From: DATFVA01 sp963832715
GTDB taxonomy: Bacteria; Bacteroidota; Ignavibacteria; Ignavibacteriales; Ignavibacteriaceae
Direction: 5' to 3'
Length of the DNA stretch: 64,000 bases
Assembly (NCBI GenBank): GCA_963832715.1
Contig: CAWHVB010000006.1
Coordinates: 248,001-312,000 of the forward strand
Shown here: positions 25,836-34,504 of the stretch, piece by piece
Numbering within the stretch: the stretch's first letter is position 1
How the letters are laid out: each line of letters begins with the position of its first letter
Notes under the pieces: generated by a model
What the model was told of the DNA's origin: nothing
The model's input: only the letters and a program-made list of their open reading frames with translations
Databases searched by the model: none
Translations under genes and position numbers: made by a program

Positions 25836-27530
25836 TTATTCCTTTACCTTAAATCCGTTATCCTCCAGGTTCTTACGTACTTGGCTGATAGTTAATTCGG
25901 TAAGCGTCATTCCACAGAGAGAGCATTTGCCGGATTCATCTGATATTACATTCCAGTCCATTTCATCCTGGTATAGCTTACCGTCCTTGTTCTTATCGAT
26001 AGCCTGCAGGTCAATTACTCCCGTGCGTACTATGCTCTCAGGTGTTTTGGTCAGGGCAGCAGGCTCGTGCTTTATCTCTGTTTTCTTTTCAAGCTTTACC
26101 GGCTTTTCGGGGGCCTGCAGTTCTTTTTTATTGTTCATTTCCATCTTATTTCCGGACGTATCAGTATCAGCTGTCGCATCCTGCATCATACCAATAGCTG
26201 ATTTAAGGTTGCTCTCTGAATCGATTAAAAATTGAGCCGAGGTGACTATCTTTGTCCCTTCGGTCAGGCCTTTTATAACCTGGTAATAACCATCAGAATA
26301 CCCTCCGAGAACAACAGGCTGAGGTTTGAACTTTCCTTCCCCGAGTGCGATTATTACTATATCTTTAGCACCGCTCCTTATTACAGCATTTTCGGGTACA
26401 ACAGGAGTTAGACCGAATTCCCTTCCTTCAATCTCTACGATTGCAAACATTTCAGGCTTCAGTTTTGCGTCCCTGTTATTTATATCGAGTCTTACTTTCA
26501 CTGTGCGCGATTTGGGGTCCAGGGTAGGATAAATGAAGGCAACCTTGCCGTTGAACGTTTGTCCCGGCAGATAATTAAATTTTATTTTAGCGGGAGAACC
26601 GTTATCTATCTTCGAAAGTTCATACTCGTAAACATCGGCAAGAAGCCATAGGTTCGATAAGTCCGATATCTGCATCAAAGGCATTCCGGCATTTATTTTC
26701 TGCCCTTCCAGTACATCTTTTGAAATAACTGTGCCGCCGTTCTTTGCATAAAGCGTTACATATGTTTTAACTTCTTTCGTTTCTTTCAGCCTCTCTATAT
26801 CCTTTTCCGGAACTTCGAGCAGCTGCAGTTTTCTAACGGCATTTTTCACAAGTTCGTTTCCGCTGTCCAGCACTTCTTTCAGGGAGGACCCGTTTACGCT
26901 GTTATTATATGAAAGAGCGGTCAGTAATTCCTGCTGGGCTGAAACAAGTTCGGGAGAATAAATATCCATCAGTTTTTCACCTTTAGATACTTTTTCTCCG
27001 GTATAATTAACATAAAGCTTTTCAATCCAGCCGCCGGCTCTTGTGGTAACGATGTAGTCGGTTTTTTCATTCGACTTAAGAACCCCGTTCGTTGTAACAA
27101 TTGAGGAAAGATTTTTCATTTGAACAGAAGCTGTCTTTACATTCATATTCTGAACCACAGCAGGATCAATCTTTACGATTCCTGCACTTCCTGCCTCATC
27201 TTCATAAACAGGTACGAGATCCATTCCCATTTTCGATTTGCCGGGATGATCGTATATTTCGTTCGCATCCATAGGAGCACGCCAGTAGAGAATTTTTCGT
27301 TCACCCGGCTGACTATTTCCGGTAGTGCTGTTCTTAACCGGAACAAGCTTCATTCCGCAGATCGGGCAGTCTCCCGGATGGTCTTCGATTATCTGCGGAT
27401 GCATACCGCATGTATACAGCTGTTTTTCAGTTTTTATTTCATTGCTGCCGGATATTGTTGACTTCAAAATAAATCCGAGGGCTCCTGCAGTGATAATTAT
27501 TAATGCTATAATTAAATATTTCTTTTTCAT
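25836..27530 (-). CDS. cusB: CusB-type RND periplasmic adaptor with extra metal-binding domains
   Basis: 564 aa, longer than the usual ~400. N-terminal membrane anchor; heavy-metal-binding repeat 1 (YTCGMHPQIIEDHPGDCPIC, near residue 40), repeat 2 (YWRAPMDANEIYDHPGKSKM, near 84); then barrel-sandwich, beta-barrel and membrane-proximal domains (IVTTNGVLKSNEKTDY ... VIPENAVI-like region). The C-terminal ~120 residues add a linker, an EF-hand-like loop DKNKDGKLYQDE and CSLCGM. The repeats probably capture Cu(I)/Ag(I) and pass it to CusA. Nine bases follow cusC. Confidence 0.93.
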   Translation of the reverse strand: MKKKYLIIALIIITAGALGFILKSTISGSNEIKTEKQLYTCGMHPQIIEDHPGDCPICGMKLVPVKNSTTGNSQPGERKILYWRAPMDANEIYDHPGKSKMGMDLVPVYEDEAGSAGIVKIDPAVVQNMNVKTASVQMKNLSSIVTTNGVLKSNEKTDYIVTTRAGGWIEKLYVNYTGEKVSKGEKLMDIYSPELVSAQQELLTALSYNNSVNGSSLKEVLDSGNELVKNAVRKLQLLEVPEKDIERLKETKEVKTYVTLYAKNGGTVISKDVLEGQKINAGMPLMQISDLSNLWLLADVYEYELSKIDNGSPAKIKFNYLPGQTFNGKVAFIYPTLDPKSRTVKVRLDINNRDAKLKPEMFAIVEIEGREFGLTPVVPENAVIRSGAKDIVIIALGEGKFKPQPVVLGGYSDGYYQVIKGLTEGTKIVTSAQFLIDSESNLKSAIGMMQDATADTDTSGNKMEMNNKKELQAPEKPVKLEKKTEIKHEPAALTKTPESIVRTGVIDLQAIDKNKDGKLYQDEMDWNVISDESGKCSLCGMTLTELTISQVRKNLEDNGFKVKE

Positions 27531-27539
27531 TTCAGTCTC

Positions 27540-28811
27540 CTATTTCAAACTATTATTCAGGCTGGATCCGGTGAGGAATTCAAGTTTTGATATTTCCTTA
27601 AGGTAATCTGTTTCAAGCCGGTAAAGGCTTGTTTCCACCTGGTAAAGTTTATTCTGAGAATCAATTACGTTGATAAAATCAATTTGTCCCACCTGGTAGC
27701 TCGATAAGGCAGAATTAAAAGTCTGCTGAGCCTGTGGAAATTCCGCTTCCCTGATGAGTTTTATTCTCTCTTCAAGTGAGTTAAGCTTTGCGGCCGAGCT
27801 TCCGAAGTTCTGAGCTAACACCTGCTGAGCAAAAGCATACTGCTGTTCATAAAGCCGCTCCATCGATTCGGCTTCCTGCACCTTTGCCGTTACCTTTCCG
27901 CCGTAATTGAGCGGCAGGCTGATGCCTACCATCACGGAGAAGAAGTCCGTAAGGGGAGTGTTGGTTTTTGCTATTTCATCCCTTTGTGCGTATTGAACTG
28001 ATAGATTAAAGTTAGGGTAACGGTCATATTCCGCCAGGTGTCCTTGGAGAACGGCTTTATCCCGCGCAAGCCGGAAGCCTTTTAAGTAAGCACGGTTCTG
28101 CACGGCTAGGGTATCAAGTTCTTCAATAGTGTACTGCTTAAACGATATTTCCGGTATTTCTTCTGTTTTTATTACGTTGCCGGGCGGAAGAAGAAGCTGT
28201 GCATTTAATGCTGAATTCAGCGCAGATTCCCTGCTCTTAAGATCCGCAATCTTATCGGAAATATTTGTCAGTTCAAGCTCAACTTTCAGAAGGTTCTGCT
28301 GACTTGCAGTCGAGACCTCATATTTTGTCCTTACAACTTTTGAAATATCATCAAGCAGCTTTTTGCTTTCCTTTTCTATTGAGATTGCTTTCCGTACATA
28401 GCTTAATTCGTAATAATTCTGTTTAACATCGTTTATAATTTCATTTTTAGCGTCGGTGCTTTCCTGCTGAACTATTTCAACATCCTTCTCTGCAGCATCT
28501 GCAGTAGTTCCAAGTTTACCGGGGAAAGGAATTCCCTGGCTTAATCCTACAACCTTTCCCGTCATAGGCTCCTGTGTGAAAGAAAAGCTGTTGACAGGAA
28601 GATTTGCCAATCCTAAGGTTAAAGTCGGATCAGGAAGGTTGGAATTCTGTTCAATCCTGTCCGCTGCAGCTTCAGTTTTTGCCTGAAGCATTTTTAACCT
28701 GGGACTAACTTTCACTGCCCGTGCAGTTAGTGAGTCCAGCGACTGACTGTAGGTCCAACCCGTTGCGGCTAAAAAATATAACAGAAATATTACCTGCTTA
28801 ACTTTTTTCAT
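27540..28811 (-). CDS. cusC: TolC-family outer-membrane efflux protein (CusC)
   Basis: 423 aa. Signal peptide (to about 22, TGWTYSQ) and two OEP repeats with long amphipathic helices (RLKMLQAKTEAAADRIEQ, SYQVGQIDFINVIDSQNKLY). It is the outer-membrane exit duct of the CusABC pump. It is the first pump gene in the operon, and its Shine-Dalgarno AAGAGGA lies inside the closing helix of the leader RNA described at 28819-28922. The TolC-like helical hairpin signature near the C terminus is complete. Confidence 0.93.
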   Translation of the reverse strand: MKKVKQVIFLLYFLAATGWTYSQSLDSLTARAVKVSPRLKMLQAKTEAAADRIEQNSNLPDPTLTLGLANLPVNSFSFTQEPMTGKVVGLSQGIPFPGKLGTTADAAEKDVEIVQQESTDAKNEIINDVKQNYYELSYVRKAISIEKESKKLLDDISKVVRTKYEVSTASQQNLLKVELELTNISDKIADLKSRESALNSALNAQLLLPPGNVIKTEEIPEISFKQYTIEELDTLAVQNRAYLKGFRLARDKAVLQGHLAEYDRYPNFNLSVQYAQRDEIAKTNTPLTDFFSVMVGISLPLNYGGKVTAKVQEAESMERLYEQQYAFAQQVLAQNFGSSAAKLNSLEERIKLIREAEFPQAQQTFNSALSSYQVGQIDFINVIDSQNKLYQVETSLYRLETDYLKEISKLEFLTGSSLNNSLK

Positions 28812-28818
28812 AAAAATC

Positions 28819-28922
28819 CTCTTACAATATTCTTGATCAGATGCTCTGATCCCTTAAAGTGTTAATCTTTGAAATTAACCGGGGCACAGGAATCCCTGTC
28901 CCTTTAAAAAACATTGTAAGAG
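28819..28922 (-). promoter_or_regulatory. Structured leader of cusC (candidate riboswitch or RNA switch)
   Basis: On the minus strand a 10-bp outer helix P1 (CTCTTACAAT, 28922-28913, with ATTGTAAGAG, 28828-28819) encloses three hairpins. They are GGG-ACAGG/CCTGT-G-CCC with loop GATT (28902-28882, one bulged G), GTTAAT/ATTAAC with a 7-base loop (28879-28861) and GATCAGA/TCTGATC with loop GCA (28851-28835). TTAAAG/CTTTAA (28907-28902 with 28859-28854) can also pair around the first two. P1 covers AAGAG of the cusC Shine-Dalgarno sequence, 5 bases before ATG plus GGA. I do not recognise the class. Confidence 0.5.
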
Positions 28923-28924
28923 TA

Positions 28925-29350
28925 TTAAATAAGAAAAACTGAGATAGTTAAATAGATATGGTTGTCAGAAACTGGGGGAGAACTGCTGCTGCTGAAGTCT
29001 AAAACAGAAAATGCGGGTGAATGATATGATGAAATGATTCCGGTGACTAATGAACTAACATTAGTCTTGATATTTAGATCATTACCTGAAATAATGATCT
29101 GATCGGTCAGGCTGCTCTCTACTATTTTAAACTGGCAGCATCCGTCAAATTGATTAACGGTTATTTTAACCGGGGCTTCTTCTTCCTTGCTGCAGCAGCT
29201 ATGCTCTTTTTTCACTTCTTGATGCATTTTGCAGCTGGCTGCCGGAGATAAACCATTTACGCTGCAAATATGCAGAGCAATTGGAAACCCTGTTGATGAG
29301 AACAGGAATACTCCCAGTAATGTCAATATAAATAGTTTTCTTTTCATCAA
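28925..29350 (-). CDS. HYC_CC_PP family Cys-rich protein
   Basis: 141 aa. Signal-like hydrophobic start (LFILTLLGVFLFSSTGFPIAL) followed by HICSVNG, CKMHQEV, HSCCSKEEE, DGCCQF and a late SPPVSD. This order (His-x-Cys, Cys-Cys, Cys-Cys, Pro-Pro) defines the HYC_CC_PP family, typically encoded before heavy-metal RND pumps in Bacteroidota. It probably sits in the periplasm or membrane and binds thiophilic metal; the mechanism is unknown. Its stop codon is 2 bases before the P1 helix of the cusC leader. A second ATG at 29347 is also possible. Confidence 0.85.
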   Translation of the reverse strand: MMKRKLFILTLLGVFLFSSTGFPIALHICSVNGLSPAASCKMHQEVKKEHSCCSKEEEAPVKITVNQFDGCCQFKIVESSLTDQIIISGNDLNIKTNVSSLVTGIISSYHSPAFSVLDFSSSSSPPVSDNHIYLTISVFLI

Positions 29351-29392
29351 TTGTTGTCAAACATATAGCATCGCACGATTAAATGCAACATC

Positions 29393-29407
29393 TATGCCGT
29401 TGGCATA
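29393..29407. promoter_or_regulatory. Palindrome TATGCC-GTT-GGCATA upstream of the HYC_CC_PP/cus operon
   Basis: Perfect 6-base arms, 43 bases upstream of the first ATG of the operon. Size and position suit a metal-regulator operator. It does not match the spacing of CueR or MerR sites, and no regulator gene is adjacent. Confidence 0.4.
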
Positions 29408-29573
29408 ATTGTCATTAAATATGTAATTATTAAATAAAATTCCCATCCACAGTAATAAAAATTATCAAAAATGGGATAAAATCGACTATATAATGCAGTT
29501 GTCAGTTTTTAGATTCGGAAAGGAGTAATTTTTTTGACCGTCAAGATCCGTATTCCGGAAACAATATTTTGAT

Positions 29574-30137
29574 TTAATCAAGCCGGCTTTTTGCATCTTT
29601 ACCATGGTCTCTCAGCTGTGCATCAAACCATTCGTGAATTGCATGTATAACAGTAGTATCCTGGGAATTAAAAATAAGCTCAGCGCCTTGAGGTATTTCA
29701 TAATATTTAACATCAAATTTTCCTTTTGAGGAGGATAATATATCAAGGCCCGGCATGTCTTTTCCGTGAAGAGTTTTCGGATCCTTAAAATCGGCATTTG
29801 AAAATAATTGCTCTTCTTTTTTGAGATGATTTCTAATTAAGGCAGTTTGTGTTGAATCATCTCTCTCCTTTGATTTGATCATTATTGTGCCTCCATTATC
29901 TCCCTTTATGAAATAATGCGTCGCCATATTCATATCGAAAGGCATGACCATATGACTGTTTGAATGTATCATATGCTGCCGGTGGACTATGAGTGAATCA
30001 TCTTTTTGTAAATCCTTCTGATGTTGAGTGTCCTGTGAATAGGAAGTTGTGTTTATAAGTAAACAGGTTAGAACCTGAAAAAGAAAAATGTATTTGAAGC
30101 TGCCGTCAGCAAAAATCTTCTTCATCCCAATCTCCAA
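29574..30137 (-). CDS. Secreted protein of unknown function, His/Met-rich N-terminal part
   Basis: 187 aa. Signal-like segment (about 15-32, IFLFQVLTCLLINTT), then RQHMIHSNSHMVMPFDMNMATHYF and a compact C-terminal domain (GGTIMIKSKERDD, HGKDMPGL, AIHEWFDAQLRDHG). I recall very similar small periplasmic proteins carried in databases under the misleading name aspartate carbamoyltransferase; nothing here resembles that enzyme. His and Met in the first third and its place upstream of the cus operon suggest a metal role, which is inference. It is on the same strand as the cus genes but 220 bases away. Confidence 0.7.
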   Translation of the reverse strand: MEIGMKKIFADGSFKYIFLFQVLTCLLINTTSYSQDTQHQKDLQKDDSLIVHRQHMIHSNSHMVMPFDMNMATHYFIKGDNGGTIMIKSKERDDSTQTALIRNHLKKEEQLFSNADFKDPKTLHGKDMPGLDILSSSKGKFDVKYYEIPQGAELIFNSQDTTVIHAIHEWFDAQLRDHGKDAKSRLD

Positions 30138-30343
30138 TATTGTTCTTTAGATTATCAAAAAATTAATGGACCTTAAAAATATCAAAAAGATTGCCGTCAG
30201 ATCCAAAATAAGACCTGCCTATTGTGACTATCACCCGTAATCAGGTAATTCATTGGTAGGACTTGCATTACGCAGATATTATCTTGATATTCCTTATTCA
30301 GATTCAATCTTAATAACAAAGACTGGCAGATTATACCTCAATT

Positions 30344-31342
30344 ATGAGTAAAGGCGATAAGAATACAAAGAAAAGCACTCATTATAGAAATAAAAAACTG
30401 TTAACAGGCAAAAATATCTTAATTGCGGCAGGGACTATAATTATAATCGGGGTAATGATTTGGCAGGGAATAACAGCATCAGGCGCTCCCGATGCTGCGG
30501 ATCATAGTCTTAGTACAGGAGCCGCAATCCTCAGCTGCGGTCTGCTGGTATTCAGGGAGGGTCTTGAGGCTATTCTGGTGCTTGCGGCTATTACGGCTAC
30601 GATAGGACGGGCTCATAAACAGAGTTATTCTCGCGGTATTATCATTGGTGCCGGACTAGGATTGATCGCCTCATTGCTAACCTGGTTTATTGTTGTTGCA
30701 GCAATTTCTGCAATAAACCTTCCTGAACTTGATCTTCAGGCAGCTACGGGACTGCTGGCGATTGCTGTTCTCCTCCTTGTAATGAACTGGTTTTTCCATA
30801 AGGTTTACTGGACAGGATGGATCTCCAACCATACCAATCGCGGAAGAAGACTGATGGATTCTGAAGATGAGAAGGAGAGAAAAGGACTTTCGGGCGGTTT
30901 TCTTCTTTTAGGGTTTACTGCAATTTATCGGGAAGGTTTTGAAGTGGTTCTTTTTCTTCAGCAGCTAAGACTTGAGGCGGGGAATGGTTTGGTGCTCGCA
31001 GGCGTCGGGGTCGGTTTAATCCTTACTGCAATTGTGGCAGTACTTACCTTCATTGCTAATGAAAAACTTCCGTATAAGAAAATGCTGATCCTTACAGGAG
31101 TAATGCTGGGAGTAGTATTGCTGGTGATGGTAGGGGAGAGTGTACAGGAAATGCAGCAGGCCGGATGGATTCCTGCTACTTCCATCGGGATCTCTTTTCC
31201 GGAATGGATTGGGATGTGGTTTGCTGTCTTCCCAAATATTCAGGGTCTCCTGGCACAGGGAGCTGCTTCGCTTCTGGTAATAGGTTCCTATATTTCTGCA
31301 GAGTATTTTCGTAAATGGAAACCATCCCGCCTGGATACGTAA
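30344..31342 (+). CDS. FTR1-family iron permease
   Basis: 332 aa with about seven TM segments. Both iron-binding motifs are present: REGLE at 71-75 and REGFE at 196-200 (IYREGFEVVLFL). In yeast Ftr1 and E. coli EfeU these carry Fe3+ through the membrane. Partners EfeO/EfeB or a multicopper oxidase, needed by known systems, are not adjacent; the nearby Rieske, cytochrome or Cys-rich proteins might substitute (inference). It is divergent from the minus-strand metal block. Confidence 0.94.
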   Translation: MSKGDKNTKKSTHYRNKKLLTGKNILIAAGTIIIIGVMIWQGITASGAPDAADHSLSTGAAILSCGLLVFREGLEAILVLAAITATIGRAHKQSYSRGIIIGAGLGLIASLLTWFIVVAAISAINLPELDLQAATGLLAIAVLLLVMNWFFHKVYWTGWISNHTNRGRRLMDSEDEKERKGLSGGFLLLGFTAIYREGFEVVLFLQQLRLEAGNGLVLAGVGVGLILTAIVAVLTFIANEKLPYKKMLILTGVMLGVVLLVMVGESVQEMQQAGWIPATSIGISFPEWIGMWFAVFPNIQGLLAQGAASLLVIGSYISAEYFRKWKPSRLDT

Positions 31343-31422
31343 CCGAATTACTATGTGTGCTGCATAATCTTCGTTGCGATAGATGAGAACTTTGGTTTAG
31401 CGCGGTGAAAACCTGGGAGGTT

Positions 31423-32547
31423 TTAATACCATTTAAAAAATTTCAACCCGATATAGAAGCAGATTACGCCGGTAATCAGTAAAGCAAAGAAGGGAACTAT
31501 TACATCCGGTAAACCCGCACCTTCTATAAAAATGCTTCTGATCCCGTCAGCAAGCAGTGTCAGCGGAAGTATCTTAATAAATCCTATCGCCCAGTCGGGA
31601 AAATTGTGATAACTGAAGAATATCCCTGAGAGGACTATCATTGGTGTAGAGATGGCATTAATAAGTCCGTTGCCTACTTCAGGATTTGCTGTCCGGGATG
31701 AGGTGACAATCGCAATTCCGGCAAAACCAATGTTGCCGGCAATAAAGATCAGTATCAGTGCTAATATGCTTCCTTGTATTGTTATTCCAAACACAAGGTA
31801 TGAAAAGAGAAAAAGAAGTCCGGCCTCAATAAAATTCATTATAGATCTTACTGTGATGAGAGAAATGAGGAAATACGATTTCTTCATTGGAGTCGCTATC
31901 ATCCTGCGCAGAAGTTTTTTTGATCTGTTCTCAATAATACCGTATCCAAGTCCCCAGATCGATGACATCATCATCCCCATTGCTATCAGACCCGGGACGA
32001 AAAAGTCTATATATCTGGTTCCCTTGAGAGTGAGGGGTGAAACGGTTTCATCTTCAGTAGTGATCTTTTTGTTATTAATAACTCTTGATAGATTGAGATA
32101 AGTAAGATGAGCTTCAGGACTTACAGGGTCGAAATGAAATTCAGTCTCACCTTTTTTTTCTTCTATTATCAGGTTGATCTCACCCCGTTTCAGCATCCTC
32201 ATCGCTTCTGCCTGTGAAGTTCTCTCAAAAATGTAAGTGTTATTTCCGAGCTTACTATCCTTCACGGTAATTTTATACTGCTCTTTCCCGGTAGTGTTGT
32301 CAATAGATCTTTCTGTTCTTGTTTTCAGGAACAATTCAAACCTGTTTGAAGAGTCAGTAACGCTTCCGGAATTAATTACTGCGGTCTTATGCGTTGTATC
32401 AAGTTTTTGTGTAAAGGCTAATCCCAGTCCTAATGCCATCAGTAGCGGAAATACTACACCCCAGAACAGTACAGCAGGTTCCCGCATAAGTGTTTTGGAA
32501 TGCATCGAGAAAAGAGTGAAAAACTGGTTTAACGATTCGTTACGCAT
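31423..32547 (-). CDS. ABC-2 type transporter permease
   Basis: 374 aa. One N-terminal TM helix (about 28-47), a large extracytoplasmic domain (about 48-185) and five further TM helices, the last ending FYIGLKFFKWY. This is the ABC2_membrane_3/YhgE-like layout. Its start overlaps the ATPase stop by 8 bases, so both are translated together. The substrate is unknown; such pairs export drugs, lipids or carbohydrates. Confidence 0.9.
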   Translation of the reverse strand: MRNESLNQFFTLFSMHSKTLMREPAVLFWGVVFPLLMALGLGLAFTQKLDTTHKTAVINSGSVTDSSNRFELFLKTRTERSIDNTTGKEQYKITVKDSKLGNNTYIFERTSQAEAMRMLKRGEINLIIEEKKGETEFHFDPVSPEAHLTYLNLSRVINNKKITTEDETVSPLTLKGTRYIDFFVPGLIAMGMMMSSIWGLGYGIIENRSKKLLRRMIATPMKKSYFLISLITVRSIMNFIEAGLLFLFSYLVFGITIQGSILALILIFIAGNIGFAGIAIVTSSRTANPEVGNGLINAISTPMIVLSGIFFSYHNFPDWAIGFIKILPLTLLADGIRSIFIEGAGLPDVIVPFFALLITGVICFYIGLKFFKWY

Positions 32548-33493
32548 TAAGATGTCTTCCCGTTAGTGTAGTAAACAGATCGTCGAGTGTTTTTCTCCTG
32601 CTCTCGAAGTTCTTTAGCTGAATATTTTTTGACTTAAGATAATTGATGAACTCCGGCAGCTCTTTTTCAAGGTCGTCAATCGTAATAATCCCTTTCCTGG
32701 TATCCTCATCCCATTTTATATCAAAATCGGAATTGCCGCTTATTAACTCATTCAGATCGTTATCCGAAGCCTCAGGAGTAAATTCGATGATTTTCTTATT
32801 GTCGGAATTTAACAGCTCATCTCGCGTACCTTCCAGCAGTATTCTGCCGCTGTCGATTATAATGATATAATCGCAAAGCTGTTCTGCTTCCTCCATATAA
32901 TGAGTGGTCAGTATCAGCGAAGTGTGCGACTTTGCTTTCAGCTGAAGAAGTATATGCCATATCTCCCTTCTTGCGTTTGGATCAAGACCTGTTGTAGGTT
33001 CATCGAGCAGCAGCAGTTTCGGGTTATTCAGCAGTGCTAATCCAAGCGCAAGCTTCTGGCGCTGACCGCCTGATAAATTAACGGTGTAGCTTTTCTTCTT
33101 ATCGTTCAGGTTTATTTCAGAAATAATTTCACTCACCCTGTCATCCCCAAGCTGGTAGAAACCTGCGAATAACTTCATCGTTTCTTCAACCGTAAGCTTG
33201 TCGATGAAGCGTGTTTCCTGCAGGGAAAGACCTATTGATCTGTGCAGTTCATTCTGATGTCCTTCCCATCTCTTTCCAAGAATTGTGATATCTCCCTTAT
33301 CCGGTTTCTGTATTCCTTCTATCATCTCAACAAGCGTAGTTTTTCCTGCTCCGTTGGGACCAAGTAGTGCTGTAAACTGTCCCTGCTTGATAGAAAGACT
33401 CACACCGTTTACGGCTTTAACCGACTTAAACGATTTGTAGACATCCTTTACCTCTACAACGGGAAGATCTTCATTGGTTTTTTCTGACTTCAT
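32540..33493 (-). CDS. ABC transporter ATP-binding protein
   Basis: 317 aa. Walker A GPNGAGKTT, Q-loop SLQETRF, signature NLSGGQRQ, Walker B LLLLDEPTTGLDP and the H-loop in LTTHYMEEAEQL. The C-terminal ~90 residues (EFTPEASDNDLNEL ... DDLFTTLTGR) are the extension typical of drug-export (DrrA-like) ATPases. Forms a two-gene exporter with the overlapping permease. Confidence 0.95.
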   Translation of the reverse strand: MKSEKTNEDLPVVEVKDVYKSFKSVKAVNGVSLSIKQGQFTALLGPNGAGKTTLVEMIEGIQKPDKGDITILGKRWEGHQNELHRSIGLSLQETRFIDKLTVEETMKLFAGFYQLGDDRVSEIISEINLNDKKKSYTVNLSGGQRQKLALGLALLNNPKLLLLDEPTTGLDPNARREIWHILLQLKAKSHTSLILTTHYMEEAEQLCDYIIIIDSGRILLEGTRDELLNSDNKKIIEFTPEASDNDLNELISGNSDFDIKWDEDTRKGIITIDDLEKELPEFINYLKSKNIQLKNFESRRKTLDDLFTTLTGRHLNA

Positions 33494-33613
33494 CAGATCA
33501 AGGTTTCTTAAAAATATACGGAATTAGATTCGGAAACTTAAGGTATGATCAGAACTTAATCAAAATAACTTCTTATTTTCTCCTTTTTCTCACCACACTT
33601 CTTCACACATAAA

Positions 33614-33814
33614 TCATCTCTTACCGCTCATCCTTGCTTCCAGGAAAGCCCTGAGCTTGGCCAGGTCCTGCCGGCACTTCAAACATGAGCATGCTTCTTT
33701 TTCCAGACGATGTACACGAAAAAGAGCTTCAGCTATGGCTTTCTGTTTGTATTCAGGCTCCGATTTATGGATTTCCCGCCTGAATAATTCACTATAAAAC
33801 TTATCCTGATTCAT
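33614..33814 (-). CDS. Small hypothetical protein with CxxC
   Basis: 66 aa from ATG 33814 (the frame stays open to 33913, but those codons are hydrophobic and low in coding character). Charged helical sequence ending with CSCLKCRQDLAKLRAFLEAR; the Cys-x-Cys-x-x-Cys cluster could bind a metal. I do not recognise a family. No clear Shine-Dalgarno site. Confidence 0.5.
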   Translation of the reverse strand: MNQDKFYSELFRREIHKSEPEYKQKAIAEALFRVHRLEKEACSCLKCRQDLAKLRAFLEARMSGKR

Positions 33815-34008
33815 ACCATACAAATGTATGTGAATGATTGTAAAAATAAAATAGATAGTCTTTCTGATAATAAAAAAAGGAGCCTCTTCAGCCTGCCGCT
33901 TACAGCTCATCACTATTAGCTACGAACTAAACTTTCATGACATTGATCAGTTGTTTCTCTCCATTAATCATTTTACTTTGAAAGTAAACAAACTCTAATT
34001 TTATTTTT

Positions 34009-34443
34009 ATGAAAACACAGGAATACATTAAAGAGTATATTAATAGTCAGCCTGAACCGAAACGGAGTGATATGCAGGAGCTGCATAATATGATACTTCA
34101 GGTGATGCCGGAATGTAAATTATGGTTCCTCGATGGTAAAAACAGCGAAAACAAAACTGTCTCTAACCCGAATATCGGCTATGGATTGCATATGATAAAT
34201 TATGCCGATGGCAAAACCAGGGAATTTTATAAAATTGGTTTTAGTGCAAACAAAACTGGGATCTCTGTCTATATTTTTGGTATAGAAGATAAAAAATACT
34301 TAGCCCATGCTTATGGAAAAAAAATAGGCAAAGCGAGTGTGAGCGGTTATTGTATTAAGTTCAGGACGCTGAAAGATATAAACATTGATACCCTTGAAGA
34401 GGCAATACGATATGCGGTTGAGAAAACAGATAATGAATCATAA
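34009..34443 (+). CDS. DUF1801 domain protein
   Basis: 144 aa. The pattern EYINSQPEPKRSDMQELHNMI followed by GYGLHMINYADGKTREFYKIGFSANK and a late LEEAIRYAVE matches DUF1801 (YdhG-like fold), small soluble proteins of unknown function common in Bacteroidota. It contains the usual Lys-Phe and Tyr clusters. Monocistronic or in a short operon with the next gene (61 bases apart). Confidence 0.8.
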   Translation: MKTQEYIKEYINSQPEPKRSDMQELHNMILQVMPECKLWFLDGKNSENKTVSNPNIGYGLHMINYADGKTREFYKIGFSANKTGISVYIFGIEDKKYLAHAYGKKIGKASVSGYCIKFRTLKDINIDTLEEAIRYAVEKTDNES

Positions 34444-34504
34444 TTTCTTATGTTTAAATGCTGTACGGATCCTTTACCAATATTTTTTCTTTTAGGAAAA
34501 TGTT

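Noticed and set aside
31408..31424. AAAACC/GGTTTT stem at the end of the ABC permease
   Set aside because: Six weak pairs overlapping the stop codon, no clear T-tract.
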